A program made the position numbers and the translations under genes. The notes below the pieces were generated by a model that was not told the origin of the DNA, did not search any database, and worked only from the letters and a program-made list of their open reading frames with translations. 64,000 nucleotides of DNA from Holophaga foetida DSM 6591 (lineage in GTDB: Bacteria > Acidobacteriota > Holophagae > Holophagales > Holophagaceae): positions 2,386,439-2,450,438 of the forward strand of contig NZ_KI912268.1 in the NCBI RefSeq assembly GCF_000242615.2. Reading direction: 5' to 3'. This document shows, one piece after another, positions 27,268-35,455 of the stretch (positions are counted from its first letter, which is position 1; each line of letters begins with the position of its first letter).

Positions 27268-29185
27268 TCGAACCGAAGTTCGATATGCGAATGGACGGCC
27301 AGCGTAGTCCAGGTGCGGCTTGGAATGGCTTTGCATGTGTCAAATGTAGACACTAATTAACCTTGACATATTCCGTGGCATGCCTATTTTGATTGGCATG
27401 AAGACCAATCAGCTCTCCGTTCATGTCGCCACAACGACCCGCAAGGTGGGCGAGAAGGTCTACCACTCGCACCTGCTGCGCCACTCCTTCCGAGAAGACG
27501 GAAAGGTCCGCAACGTGACCCTGGCCAACCTTTCCATGTTGCCGGACACGGTGATTGATGCGATCCGATTGGGACTCAAGGGGCAGGCTGTGGGCCCTGT
27601 GGGGCATTCCTTCGAGACGATGGAATCGCGCCCCCACGGTCATGTTGCAGCCGTGGTGGGGACGATGAAGAAGTTGGGTCTGGATCGCCTGCTGGCTGTC
27701 CGGCCGAGCCGGGAGAAAGACATCGCCTTGGCCTTGGTGGCGGGTCGGCTGATCCATCCCGGGAGTAAGTTATCCCTCTCCCGTCATTGTTTGGGCGAGA
27801 CCCGGATGTCCTCGCTGGCGCAGGTGCTGGGGGTGGAGGGAGCCACGGAGAGCGAGTTCTACCAATCCATGGACTGGCTGTTCGAGCGCCAGTCCAAGAT
27901 CGAGGCCGCCCTGGCCAAACAGCACCTGAGCAGGGGTTGCATGGTGCTCTACGACGTGAGCGGGAGCTACTTCCAGGGCAAGACCTGTCCCCTGGCCCAG
28001 CGGGGCTACTCCAGGGATCGCCGCTCGGACTTGCTGCAGATCGTCTACGGACTGCTCTGCAACGCCCAGGGGGTGCCGGTGGCCATCGAGGTGTTCGAGG
28101 GCAGGACCGGCGATCCCAAGACGGTTCCGAACCAGATCAAGAAGCTCAAGGAGCGCTGGGGCCTGGAGCATGTGGTGCTGGTGGGGGACCGGGGCATGAT
28201 CACCCAGACCCGGATCGACGAGGACGTGGAGCCTGCTCATCTCGATTACCTGACGGCTCTCCGGGGTCCGGCCATCGAGAAGCTGTGCGCGGCCAAGGTG
28301 ATCACCCCAAGCCTGTTCGACGAGCGGAACCTGGCAGAGATCAGCCATCCCGACTATCCAGGCGAACGCCTGGTGGCCTGCTTCAATCCCTTTACCCAGG
28401 AGAAGCGTCAGGTCCAGCGAGGGGAGCTGCTGGAACTGACGGATCGGAAGCTCCGTGAGGCCCACCGGGCCTGCATCCGGAAGGTCAAGCCACTGAGAGG
28501 CAAGGGGCCGATCGGGGTGGAGGTGGGCAAGGCGCTCGTGGCCTACGGCATGGCCAAGTACTACCAGGTGGAGATCGGAGAGACGGACTTCACGTGGTCG
28601 CGCCAGGCTGGATTGCATCCAGCATGAGGCTGCAGCGGATGGAATCTATGTGGTGCGGACCAAGGTCCCGGCCACCCAGTTGAAGGCCGAAGAGGCGCGA
28701 GACGCGTATCACAGCCTTTCCCATGTGGAATGGGCGTTCCGCAGCCTGAAGGGAATGGATCTGCAGATCCGCCCCATCCACCACCACTTGGAGGACCGGG
28801 TCCGAGCCCATGTATTCCTCTGCATGCTGGCCTACTACGTGGAGTGGCACATGCGGAAGGACTGGGAACCCCTGCTGTTCGACGGCGAGCCCCAGGGCGT
28901 GGCGAACGGCAAGCGCAGGACCCGTAGAAGCCGGGAAGGTCATCCCGTCATGTCCTTCCATGACCTTCTGGCGGATCTGAAAGGGCTGACGCGGAATCAG
29001 GTTCTGTTCCAAGGAGCCAAATCGCCCGTCACGCTCTACTCGACCCCCAGCCCTCTGCAGCAGCGTGCGCTGGACCTGCTGGGGGTATCTCACGCCCTGT
29101 AGCCAGAACCGCAACACCCGATTTCCCTAGAAAGGCCCGCCAGATAAGGAAAGTCTCGCGGTTTCACTATCGAACTTCGGCTCGA
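27268..29185 (+). mobile_element. IS1634-type insertion sequence
   Basis: An element of about 1.9 kb bounded by inverted repeats TCGAACCGAAGTTCGATA (27268-27285) and its near-complement (29168-29185, one mismatch in 18). It carries a DDE transposase split by a frameshift. No convincing direct target duplication flanks these ends, so the exact outer boundaries may be a few bases off. It lies between psd and the hdr-flx operon and could alter expression of either. Confidence 0.8.
27380..29102 (+). pseudogene. IS1634 family transposase, frameshifted
   Basis: The first frame (27380-28627; likely start ATG 27398, MKTNQLSVH) carries LYDVSGSYFQG and VLVGDRGMIT with two acidic catalytic residues. 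It then runs out of frame after FTWSRQAG at about 28604-28613. The +1 frame continues the protein as CIQHEAAADGIYVVRTKV and carries the third acidic residue in LSHVEWAFRSLKGMDLQIRPIHH, ending at 29102. No slippery heptamer is evident, so this looks like a mutation or sequencing error rather than programmed frameshifting. If real, the element cannot transpose on its own. Confidence 0.82.
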
Positions 29186-29582
29186 ACGGCCCCTCCTGCC
29201 TCTTTCTCAACTTATTCCATTTCAAATATTACAAAAAGTCCTTGAAGTTGGTATGACCAGAATCACACACTGGGGTGTGCAAGCCGGACACCTTGCGGGG
29301 GGCCCTTTTGGGAGATATATGGATATTTTTGTATCGATAAAATATCTCAAATGACCAGATTAGCGCGTGCTTATCAGCATAAATGATTGCCGATAGCGAT
29401 CAATTTGATCTTGAATTAATCCACATAGAATATGACAATTAACGTTCCGCATCCTGCCGATTGGTCGGGCTTCCCATCACGCACGATGCTCCTTATGGAA
29501 CTCACAGTTTGCATCATCCCCAGAGCAGAAGTCCTTTGCGACGGGGAGCGGCCCAGCTACAGATTCCGCCCGGAGAAGAACC
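29186..29582 (+). promoter_or_regulatory. AT-rich leader/promoter region of the hdr-flx operon
   Basis: About 400 bases without a gene, much more AT-rich than the surroundings. It contains a hairpin GATATTTT (29322-29329) / AAAATATC (29339-29346) and a perfect palindrome GATCAATTTGATC (29398-29410), each a plausible operator. The operon promoter should lie here. I could not fix a single -35/-10 pair; a sigma-54-like spacing near 29496 does not fit. The leader is up to about 170 bases long if transcription starts after the second palindrome. Confidence 0.5.
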
Positions 29583-30155
29583 ATGAGCAGTGCGAGTCAC
29601 CACGCCCCCCACGCGGACACCCTGGCAGCACGCGTCAAGGCGGCCACGGGGATCTCCCTGGCCCAGTGCTACCAGTGCGGCAAGTGCGCCGCGGGCTGTC
29701 CTGTATCCGAAGAGATGGACCTGACGCCCTGTCAGGTCCTTCGCCTTTTGCAGTACGGCCAGGACAAGTACGACGAGAGGGCCATGCGTAGCGCCGGGAT
29801 CTGGCTCTGCCTCTCCTGCGAGACCTGTTCCACCCGCTGCCCCCAGGAAGTGGAGATCCCCAAGATCATGGATGTGGTGCGCGCCGAGGCCCTGAAGCGC
29901 GGCATCGCCCACCCCAAGAGCAAGGACATCCTGGCCTTCCACCGAGCCTTCCTGGACTCGGTCGAGCAGACCGGCCGCCTCTACGAGATCGGCCTGGTAG
30001 CCAACTATAAGCTCCGCTCTGGCCACTTCCTGAAGGACGTGATGCTGGCCCCCAAGATGTATGTCCGGGGCAAGCTGGGGCTCCTGCCCCACATGATCAA
30101 GGGCACCGCCGCGGTTAAGCGGATCTTCAAGCGCACGCTGGGCAGCAAGGGGTGA
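29583..30155 (+). CDS. hdrC: Heterodisulfide reductase subunit C-like iron-sulfur protein
   Basis: A 190-residue cytosolic electron carrier with two [4Fe-4S] motifs, CYQCGKCAAGCP and CLSCETCSTRCP. It links the flavin site of HdrA to HdrB. It is the first gene of the operon hdrC-hdrB-hdrA-flxD-flxC-flxB-flxA. ATG 29583 has GGAGAAG upstream. The organism class is not expected to use CoM/CoB, so the complex's real disulfide partner is probably another thiol pair, such as DsrC-like protein; this is inference. Confidence 0.88.
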   Translation: MSSASHHAPHADTLAARVKAATGISLAQCYQCGKCAAGCPVSEEMDLTPCQVLRLLQYGQDKYDERAMRSAGIWLCLSCETCSTRCPQEVEIPKIMDVVRAEALKRGIAHPKSKDILAFHRAFLDSVEQTGRLYEIGLVANYKLRSGHFLKDVMLAPKMYVRGKLGLLPHMIKGTAAVKRIFKRTLGSKG

Positions 30156-30157
30156 TT

Positions 30158-31021
30158 ATGCGAATCGGCTACTATCCCGGGTGTTCCCTCCTGGGCTCCT
30201 CCAGGGAATTCAACGAATCCGTCAAAGCGGTCTGTGAAGCCATCGGCCTGGAGCTGGTGGAAGTGCCGGACTGGAACTGTTGCGGCGCCAGCAGCGCCCA
30301 CGTGCTGGACCACGAGCTGAGCGTGGCCCTGCCCGCCAAGATCCTGGCCCAGGCCGAGGCCGCGGGCCTCACCGAGGTCCTGGCCCCTTGCGCCGCCTGC
30401 TACAGCCGCCTCATCGGGGCCTATAGCGAGCTGGAGAAGAACCCCGACCACAAAACCAGGGTCTCGGAAATCATCGAAATGCCGTACACGGGCGCCGTGA
30501 AGGTCGTGAACGTCCTGGAAGTCCTGGAACGCTTCGCGGATGTCATCCAGGCCAAGGCCGTCCAGCCCTTCGCCCGGAAGGTCGCCTGCTACTACGGCTG
30601 CCTCCTGGTCCGTCCCCCCAAGGTGGTCAACTTCGACCGTCCCGAGGATCCTCAGGTCATGGACCAGCTGGCCGCCAAGGTCGGGGCCACCCCCATCGAC
30701 TGGCCCTTCAAGACCGAATGCTGCGGTGCGGCCTTCTCCGTGACCCGCACGGACCTGGTGGCCAAGCTCTGCGGCAAGATCGTGGACAGCGCCGTCAAGC
30801 TCCAGGCCGAAGCCCTGGTGGTGGCCTGCCCCATGTGCCACAGCAACCTGGACATGCGGCGTCCCGAAACCAATGCAGCCCTGGGCAAGGATCTCCAGAT
30901 CCCGGTGCTGTTCCTGACCCAGGTGATCGGCCTGGCCATGGGGATCGAGCCCAAGAAGCTCGGGATCCAGCGGCACATGGTGCCCGTGGCCTTCAACGCC
31001 CCCACCGGCGCCCAAGCGTAG
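30158..31021 (+). CDS. hdrB: Heterodisulfide reductase subunit B-like protein (CCG domains)
   Basis: A 287-residue catalytic-type subunit with two CCG domains: WNCCGASSAH...CAACYSR and YYGCLLV...ECCGAAFS...CPMCHSN. In methanogens these cysteines bind noncubane clusters that cleave the heterodisulfide. ATG 30158 has AAGGGGTG upstream and lies two bases after the hdrC stop; a GTG at 30152 is less likely. Confidence 0.9.
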   Translation: MRIGYYPGCSLLGSSREFNESVKAVCEAIGLELVEVPDWNCCGASSAHVLDHELSVALPAKILAQAEAAGLTEVLAPCAACYSRLIGAYSELEKNPDHKTRVSEIIEMPYTGAVKVVNVLEVLERFADVIQAKAVQPFARKVACYYGCLLVRPPKVVNFDRPEDPQVMDQLAAKVGATPIDWPFKTECCGAAFSVTRTDLVAKLCGKIVDSAVKLQAEALVVACPMCHSNLDMRRPETNAALGKDLQIPVLFLTQVIGLAMGIEPKKLGIQRHMVPVAFNAPTGAQA

Positions 31022-31031
31022 GGAGTAGCAC

Positions 31032-33023
31032 ATGTCACGTATCGGCGTATTTACCTGTCACTGCGGCGAGAACATCGCAGGCACCGTGGACTGTCCCAAG
31101 GTGGCGGAGCTCACCCGGCAGATCCCCGGCGTGGTCCACAGCGTGGACTACAAGTACATGTGCTCGGATCCGGGCCAGACCCTCATCAAGGAGGCCATCA
31201 AGGAGCACAAGCTCGATGGCGTCGTGGTGGCGGCCTGTTCCCCCCGCATGCACGAGCCCACCTTCCGGAAGGCCGCCGCCGAGGCTGGGGTGAACCCCTA
31301 CCTCTGCGAGATGGCCAACCTCCGGGAGCACTGTTCCTGGGTCCACGAGAAGAACGAGGCCACCACCCAGAAGGCCGCGGACCTGGTCCGGATCATGGTG
31401 GAGAAGGTCAAGCACGACACCCCCCTGACGCCCATCAAGGTCCCGGTGACCAAGACGGCCCTGGTGGTGGGCGGCGGCATCGCGGGCATCCAGACGGCCC
31501 TGGATATCGCCAACGCCGGACACCAGGTTGTCCTGGTGGAGAAGTCCCCCTCCATCGGCGGCCACATGAGCCAGCTTTCGGAGACCTTCCCCACCCTGGA
31601 CTGTTCCCAGTGCATCCTGACCCCCCGCATGGTGGAGGCCGCCCAGCACCCCAACATCAAGCTGATGACCTACAGCGAGGTGGAGAAGGTCGACGGCTTC
31701 ATCGGCAACTTCAAGGTCACGGTGCGCAAGAAGGCCAAGAAGGTCGATGAGAAGGCCTGCACGGGCTGTGGACTCTGCGTCACCAAGTGCCCCAACAAGA
31801 AGATTCCCGACGAGTTCAACGAGGGCCTCGCCTTCCGGCCCGCGATCTACGTGCCCTTCCCCCAGGCGGTGCCCAACAAGCCCACCATCGACACCGCCAA
31901 CTGCACCTACTTCAAGAATGGCAAGTGCGGTGTCTGTTCCAAGGTCTGCCCCACCGGCGCCATCCGCTACGACCAGGAGGATGAGCTCATCACGATGGAC
32001 ATCGGCGCCATCGTCATGGCCACGGGATTCAAACTCATGCAGACCGACAAATTCCCCGAATACGGCTACGGCAAGTACAAGGATGTCATCGATGGCATGC
32101 AGTTCGAGCGCCTGGCCTCGGCCTCCGGCCCCACGGCGGGCGTCATCAAGCGCCCCAGCGATGGCAAGGAGCCCGAGACCGTGGTCTTCATCGCCTGTTC
32201 CGGCTCCCGGGACCGCGCCAAGGGCGTCCCCTACTGCTCCAAGATCTGCTGCATGTATACGGCCAAGCACACCATGCTCTACAAGCACAAGGTTCACCAC
32301 GGCCAGGCCTACGTCTTCTACATGGACATCCGCTCCGCGGGCAAGGACTACGACGAATTCGTGCGCCGGGCCATCGAGGAGGATGAGGCCAAGTACATCC
32401 GGGGCCGCGTCTCCCGCATCTATGAGGAGGACGGCAAGCTCATCGTCAAGGGGGCCGACACCCTCATGAACGGCGAGCCCGTGGAGATCAAGGCCGACAT
32501 GGTGGTGCTCGCCACCGCCGTCCAGTCCCAGGACCGCTCCGAGGATCTGGCCCAAACCCTCCACATCAGCTACGACAAGTACGGCTTCTTCGCCGAGGCC
32601 CACCCCAAGCTGCGCCCCGTCGAGACCAACACCGCCGGGATCTTCCTGGCGGGCGCCTGCCAGGCCCCCCGGGATATCCCCGAGACCGTGGCCCAGGGCA
32701 GCGCCGCAGGGGCCAAGGTGGCCGCCCTCTTCAGCCAGGACGAGCTAACGCGGGAGCCCATCGTGGCCGTGGTGAACCGCCAGGCTCCGCCCCTCTTCAG
32801 TACCTGCACCGGCTGCTTCCTCTGCCAGACCGCCTGCCCCTACCAGGCCATCGAACAGGAGGAGATCAAGGACCGCTCGGGCCGGGTCATCAAGACGGTG
32901 GCCAAGGTCAACCCCGGGCTCTGCCAGGGCTGCGGCACCTGCGTGGCCTTCTGCCGCACCAAGGCCATCGATCTGGCCGGATTCAGCAACGAGCAGCTCT
33001 TCGCTGAACTCATGACCCTCTAG
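31032..33023 (+). CDS. hdrA: Heterodisulfide reductase subunit A-like flavoprotein
   Basis: The 663-residue flavin-bifurcating hub. An N-terminal domain (residues 1-140: GVFTCHCGENIAG, CSPRMHEPTF) precedes the FAD-binding GGGIAGIQTALD (about 148). Two inserted ferredoxin motifs follow (CTGCGLCVTKCP about 241; CGVCSKVCPTGAI about 298), then FIACSGSRD, and two C-terminal motifs (CTGCFLCQTACP about 592; CQGCGTCVAFC about 630). Electrons from NAD(P)H via FlxA should be split here between ferredoxin and the HdrB disulfide site. I see no selenocysteine. Confidence 0.92.
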   Translation: MSRIGVFTCHCGENIAGTVDCPKVAELTRQIPGVVHSVDYKYMCSDPGQTLIKEAIKEHKLDGVVVAACSPRMHEPTFRKAAAEAGVNPYLCEMANLREHCSWVHEKNEATTQKAADLVRIMVEKVKHDTPLTPIKVPVTKTALVVGGGIAGIQTALDIANAGHQVVLVEKSPSIGGHMSQLSETFPTLDCSQCILTPRMVEAAQHPNIKLMTYSEVEKVDGFIGNFKVTVRKKAKKVDEKACTGCGLCVTKCPNKKIPDEFNEGLAFRPAIYVPFPQAVPNKPTIDTANCTYFKNGKCGVCSKVCPTGAIRYDQEDELITMDIGAIVMATGFKLMQTDKFPEYGYGKYKDVIDGMQFERLASASGPTAGVIKRPSDGKEPETVVFIACSGSRDRAKGVPYCSKICCMYTAKHTMLYKHKVHHGQAYVFYMDIRSAGKDYDEFVRRAIEEDEAKYIRGRVSRIYEEDGKLIVKGADTLMNGEPVEIKADMVVLATAVQSQDRSEDLAQTLHISYDKYGFFAEAHPKLRPVETNTAGIFLAGACQAPRDIPETVAQGSAAGAKVAALFSQDELTREPIVAVVNRQAPPLFSTCTGCFLCQTACPYQAIEQEEIKDRSGRVIKTVAKVNPGLCQGCGTCVAFCRTKAIDLAGFSNEQLFAELMTL

Positions 33024-33035
33024 GCGGAGTGAGAC

Positions 33036-33473
33036 ATGTCTGAACAATTCGAACCCAAGATCACCGCCTTCGTCTGCAACTGGTGCACTTACGCCGGAGC
33101 TGACCTCACGGGCACCAGCCGCATCAAGTACCAGCCCAACGTGCGGGTCCTCCGGGTCCCCTGCACCGGCCGCATCGACTTCATGCTGATCATGAAAGCC
33201 TTCGAGCGCGGTGCCGACGGCGTCATGATCAGCGGCTGCCACCCCAACGACTGCCACTACACTTCCGGCAACTACCACGCCCGGCGGCGCTGGATGGTCT
33301 TCCGGGACCTCATGGACTTCATGGGCATCGATACCGAGCGGGTCACCTTCTCCTGGGTCTCCGCCGCGGAAGGCGCCAAGTGGGGCGCCCTGGTGAATGA
33401 AGTGACCGACAAGATCCGGGCCCTGGGGCCCAACACCGAGCAGAAGCAGCTCGTCGGCCTCGGCGTGGAATAG
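33036..33473 (+). CDS. flxD: FlxD/MvhD-like [2Fe-2S] electron-transfer subunit
   Basis: A 145-residue member of the MvhD/FlpD family that docks on HdrA and passes it electrons. Conserved cysteines appear in CNWCTYAGAD, VPCTGRID and ISGCHPNDCHY. It is placed directly after hdrA, as in the hdr-flx operons of sulfate reducers. In methanogens the same subunit links HdrA to hydrogenase or formate dehydrogenase; here the partners are the Flx proteins. Confidence 0.9.
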   Translation: MSEQFEPKITAFVCNWCTYAGADLTGTSRIKYQPNVRVLRVPCTGRIDFMLIMKAFERGADGVMISGCHPNDCHYTSGNYHARRRWMVFRDLMDFMGIDTERVTFSWVSAAEGAKWGALVNEVTDKIRALGPNTEQKQLVGLGVE

Positions 33474-33479
33474 GAGGGC

Positions 33480-34286
33480 ATGGTGGAATCCCTGAAACAG
33501 AAAGCCAAAGAACTCCTGGAAGCCGGTGAGATCAAGGCAGTCCTGGGCTACGCCCGGGGCACCTCCGACACCCGCCGCCCCCACGTCGCGATGTCCGCCC
33601 TGGAGGTCGACAAGCTGGTGGCGGACCAGGCCTGCACCACAAACCTCGCCAACCTGCTGATGAAGCACGAGATCAAACACCTCGGCAAGCTGGCGGTGGT
33701 CGCCTCCCGGCCCAGCACCCTGCGCAGCCTCCTGCAGCTCACCGCCGAACACCAGGTTGCCGACGGGGCCATCCTGGCCCTGGTGCCCGCCGAGGGCGGC
33801 GTGAAGCAACTTGGAACCGCCCAGGCCTTCGAGGAGCACCTCGCCCTGGTGCCCCAGAAGAAGACCGAGAAGGACCAGGCCCTGCTGGACAGGCTTAAGG
33901 CCATGCCCCGGGCCGAACGCTTCGCCTTCTGGCAGAAGGAGTTCTCCCGCTGCATGAAGTGCTACGCCTGCCGGAACTCCTGTCCCATGTGCTACTGCGA
34001 ACGCTGCACCATGGACTGCAACCGGCCCCAGTGGGTGCCCGTGCCCAGCCATGCGGTCGGCAACCAGGAATACCACCTGGTCCGCGCCATGCACCTTGCG
34101 GGCCGCTGCGTGGAGTGCGGCGAGTGCGGCCGGGCCTGCCCCGTGGGCATTCCGGTGCATCTGCTGACCTTCTTCGCGGAAGACAGTGTGCGCGCCCAGT
34201 TCGGCCAGGGAGGCGGCGCCAGCGCCACCATTGACAACGCCCTGTCCACCTTCCGTCCCGACGACAAAGAAACCTTCATCCGGTAG
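33480..34286 (+). CDS. flxC: FlxC-like iron-sulfur subunit
   Basis: A 268-residue soluble protein with a C-terminal ferredoxin-like region: CMKCYACRNSCPMCYCERC and CVECGECGRACPVGIP, predicting two [4Fe-4S] clusters plus extra cysteines. The N-terminal half (VVASRPSTLRSLLQLT) is not recognised beyond this family. It starts 6 bases after flxD and is followed by flxB after 6 bases. The FlxC/FlxB naming follows operon order in Desulfovibrio and is less certain than the complex assignment. Confidence 0.75.
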   Translation: MVESLKQKAKELLEAGEIKAVLGYARGTSDTRRPHVAMSALEVDKLVADQACTTNLANLLMKHEIKHLGKLAVVASRPSTLRSLLQLTAEHQVADGAILALVPAEGGVKQLGTAQAFEEHLALVPQKKTEKDQALLDRLKAMPRAERFAFWQKEFSRCMKCYACRNSCPMCYCERCTMDCNRPQWVPVPSHAVGNQEYHLVRAMHLAGRCVECGECGRACPVGIPVHLLTFFAEDSVRAQFGQGGGASATIDNALSTFRPDDKETFIR

Positions 34287-34292
34287 GTCCCC

Positions 34293-35303
34293 ATGGCTGA
34301 ACGATACAAACTCACCCAGGACGCCCTTTCGGCCCTCTTCGAGGCCTTGGCCAAGGATGGTCGCCGGATTCTGGCCCCCACCGACGCCGATGGCCGCACG
34401 GAGCTGAACGCCGTCACGAGCCCCGACCAAGTCTCCAAGCAGTACCTCCAGACCATCCTCTCCGCCAAGGAGACGGTCTTCCCCAAGGTGGAGCGGCTTC
34501 TCTCCTACACCACGGAAGGCGGCAAGGTCGATCTGAAGGATGCCCAGCCCCACGCCCTCCCCACGGTCCTCTTCGGGGTCCGCCCCTGCGAGGCCGGGGC
34601 CTTCAAGGCCCTGGACGCCGTCTTCAACTGGGACAGCCGGGACAAGTTCTTCAACGCCCGCCTGGAGAAGCTCGCCATCATCGGCGTGAGCTGCACCAGC
34701 GCCGATGAGGCCTGCTTCTGTACCTCCGCTGGCGGCGGCCCCGGGGATACCCAGGGCTCCGACATCCTTCTGACCCCCGTTCAGGGCGGCTATCTGGCGG
34801 AGATCCTCACCCCCAGGGGTGAGGCCATCCAGGCCCTGGCCCCCCAGTTCTTCCAGGCTGGCGCCACCGAGGACAAGGAGGCCGTCCTCGCCAAGGTCGA
34901 GAAGGCTTTCGACCGCGAGGCCCTCACCGCCAAGCTGCCGGGGATGTTCGAGAACCCTGTCTGGAAGCAGCAGTCCCTGCGCTGCATCGGCTGTGGCGCC
35001 TGCGCCTTCGTCTGCCCCACCTGTGTCTGCTTCGATATCCAGGAGGAGGCCGACCCCAAGAAGGGCGAGCGCCTGCGCCTCTGGGACTCCTGCGGCTTCA
35101 GCCTCTTCACCCTCCATGCCTCGGGGCACAACCCCCGGGAGGTCCAGAGTGCCCGCTGGCGCCAGCGGATCTACCACAAGTTCGCCTACTACCCGGAGCG
35201 CTACCAGCAGTATGGCTGCGTGGGCTGCGGCAAGTGCACCCGCGCCTGTCCCGCGGACATGAACCTCAAGGAACACCTCGTCGAAGCTGCGCAGGCGCAA
35301 TAG
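34293..35303 (+). CDS. flxB: FlxB-like iron-sulfur subunit
   Basis: A 336-residue protein like the beta subunit of sulfhydrogenases. It contains FGVRPCEAGAFKALD, SCTSADEACFCTSAGGGPG and a C-terminal dicluster ferredoxin region with CIGCGACAFVCPTCVCFD and CVGCGKCTRACPADM. It should relay electrons between FlxA and FlxD/HdrA. Its last codons and stop are built into a 40-nt stem-loop (35281-35320), with the stop codon starting in the apical loop. Confidence 0.78.
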   Translation: MAERYKLTQDALSALFEALAKDGRRILAPTDADGRTELNAVTSPDQVSKQYLQTILSAKETVFPKVERLLSYTTEGGKVDLKDAQPHALPTVLFGVRPCEAGAFKALDAVFNWDSRDKFFNARLEKLAIIGVSCTSADEACFCTSAGGGPGDTQGSDILLTPVQGGYLAEILTPRGEAIQALAPQFFQAGATEDKEAVLAKVEKAFDREALTAKLPGMFENPVWKQQSLRCIGCGACAFVCPTCVCFDIQEEADPKKGERLRLWDSCGFSLFTLHASGHNPREVQSARWRQRIYHKFAYYPERYQQYGCVGCGKCTRACPADMNLKEHLVEAAQAQ

Positions 35304-35320
35304 CGCCAGCGCAGCTTCGA
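35281..35320 (+). promoter_or_regulatory. 40-nt stem-loop enclosing the flxB stop codon
   Basis: TCGAAGCTGCGC (35281-35292) pairs perfectly with GCGCAGCTTCGA (35309-35320). After one A/A mismatch, GGCGC (35294-35298) pairs with GCGCC (35303-35307), leaving the loop AATA. The flxB stop TAG (35301-35303) begins in the loop and runs into the inner stem. No T-run follows, so it is more likely an intercistronic stability or processing element than a simple terminator. Confidence 0.85.
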
Positions 35321-35322
35321 AA

Positions 35323-35340
35323 GGGTCCGCACGCGGACCC
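35323..35340 (+). promoter_or_regulatory. Second intercistronic hairpin before flxA
   Basis: GGGTCCG and CGGACCC form a perfect 7-bp stem with a 4-nt loop, two bases after the larger stem-loop. Two further weak GC stems occur before the flxA ribosome-binding site, so the 150-nt flxB-flxA gap is strongly structured while all other gaps in this operon are at most about 12 nt. Confidence 0.75.
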
Positions 35341-35455
35341 GAGTGAAGACTGTTTGAATCGCGAGTATCCCCCCCGGTCCCAAGGGCCGGAAAGCCAAGA
35401 GAATGACCCGTTGCCGCCTCCCAGGCGGATGACGGAAAAGGTTCCGGGAGTTCCC

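Noticed and set aside
27249..27353. Upstream start for psd at 27353
   Set aside because: The extra codons run through the inverted-repeat end of the IS1634-type element, so they were brought in by the insertion; ATG 27248 fits the family.
29490..29515. Sigma-54-like promoter TGGAAC...TTTGCA before hdrC
   Set aside because: The GG and GC dinucleotides are two bases too far apart for a -24/-12 promoter.
29432..29791. Open frame starting at 29432 ahead of and overlapping hdrC
   Set aside because: Its coding part is out of frame with hdrC, whose ferredoxin motifs are clear; the upstream part is leader sequence without a ribosome-binding site.
35304..35455. Start of flxA at 35234, reading through the hairpins
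   Set aside because: The codons before 35456 encode no family-like residues; the region is the flxB end and structured spacer, and GGGAG precedes ATG 35456.
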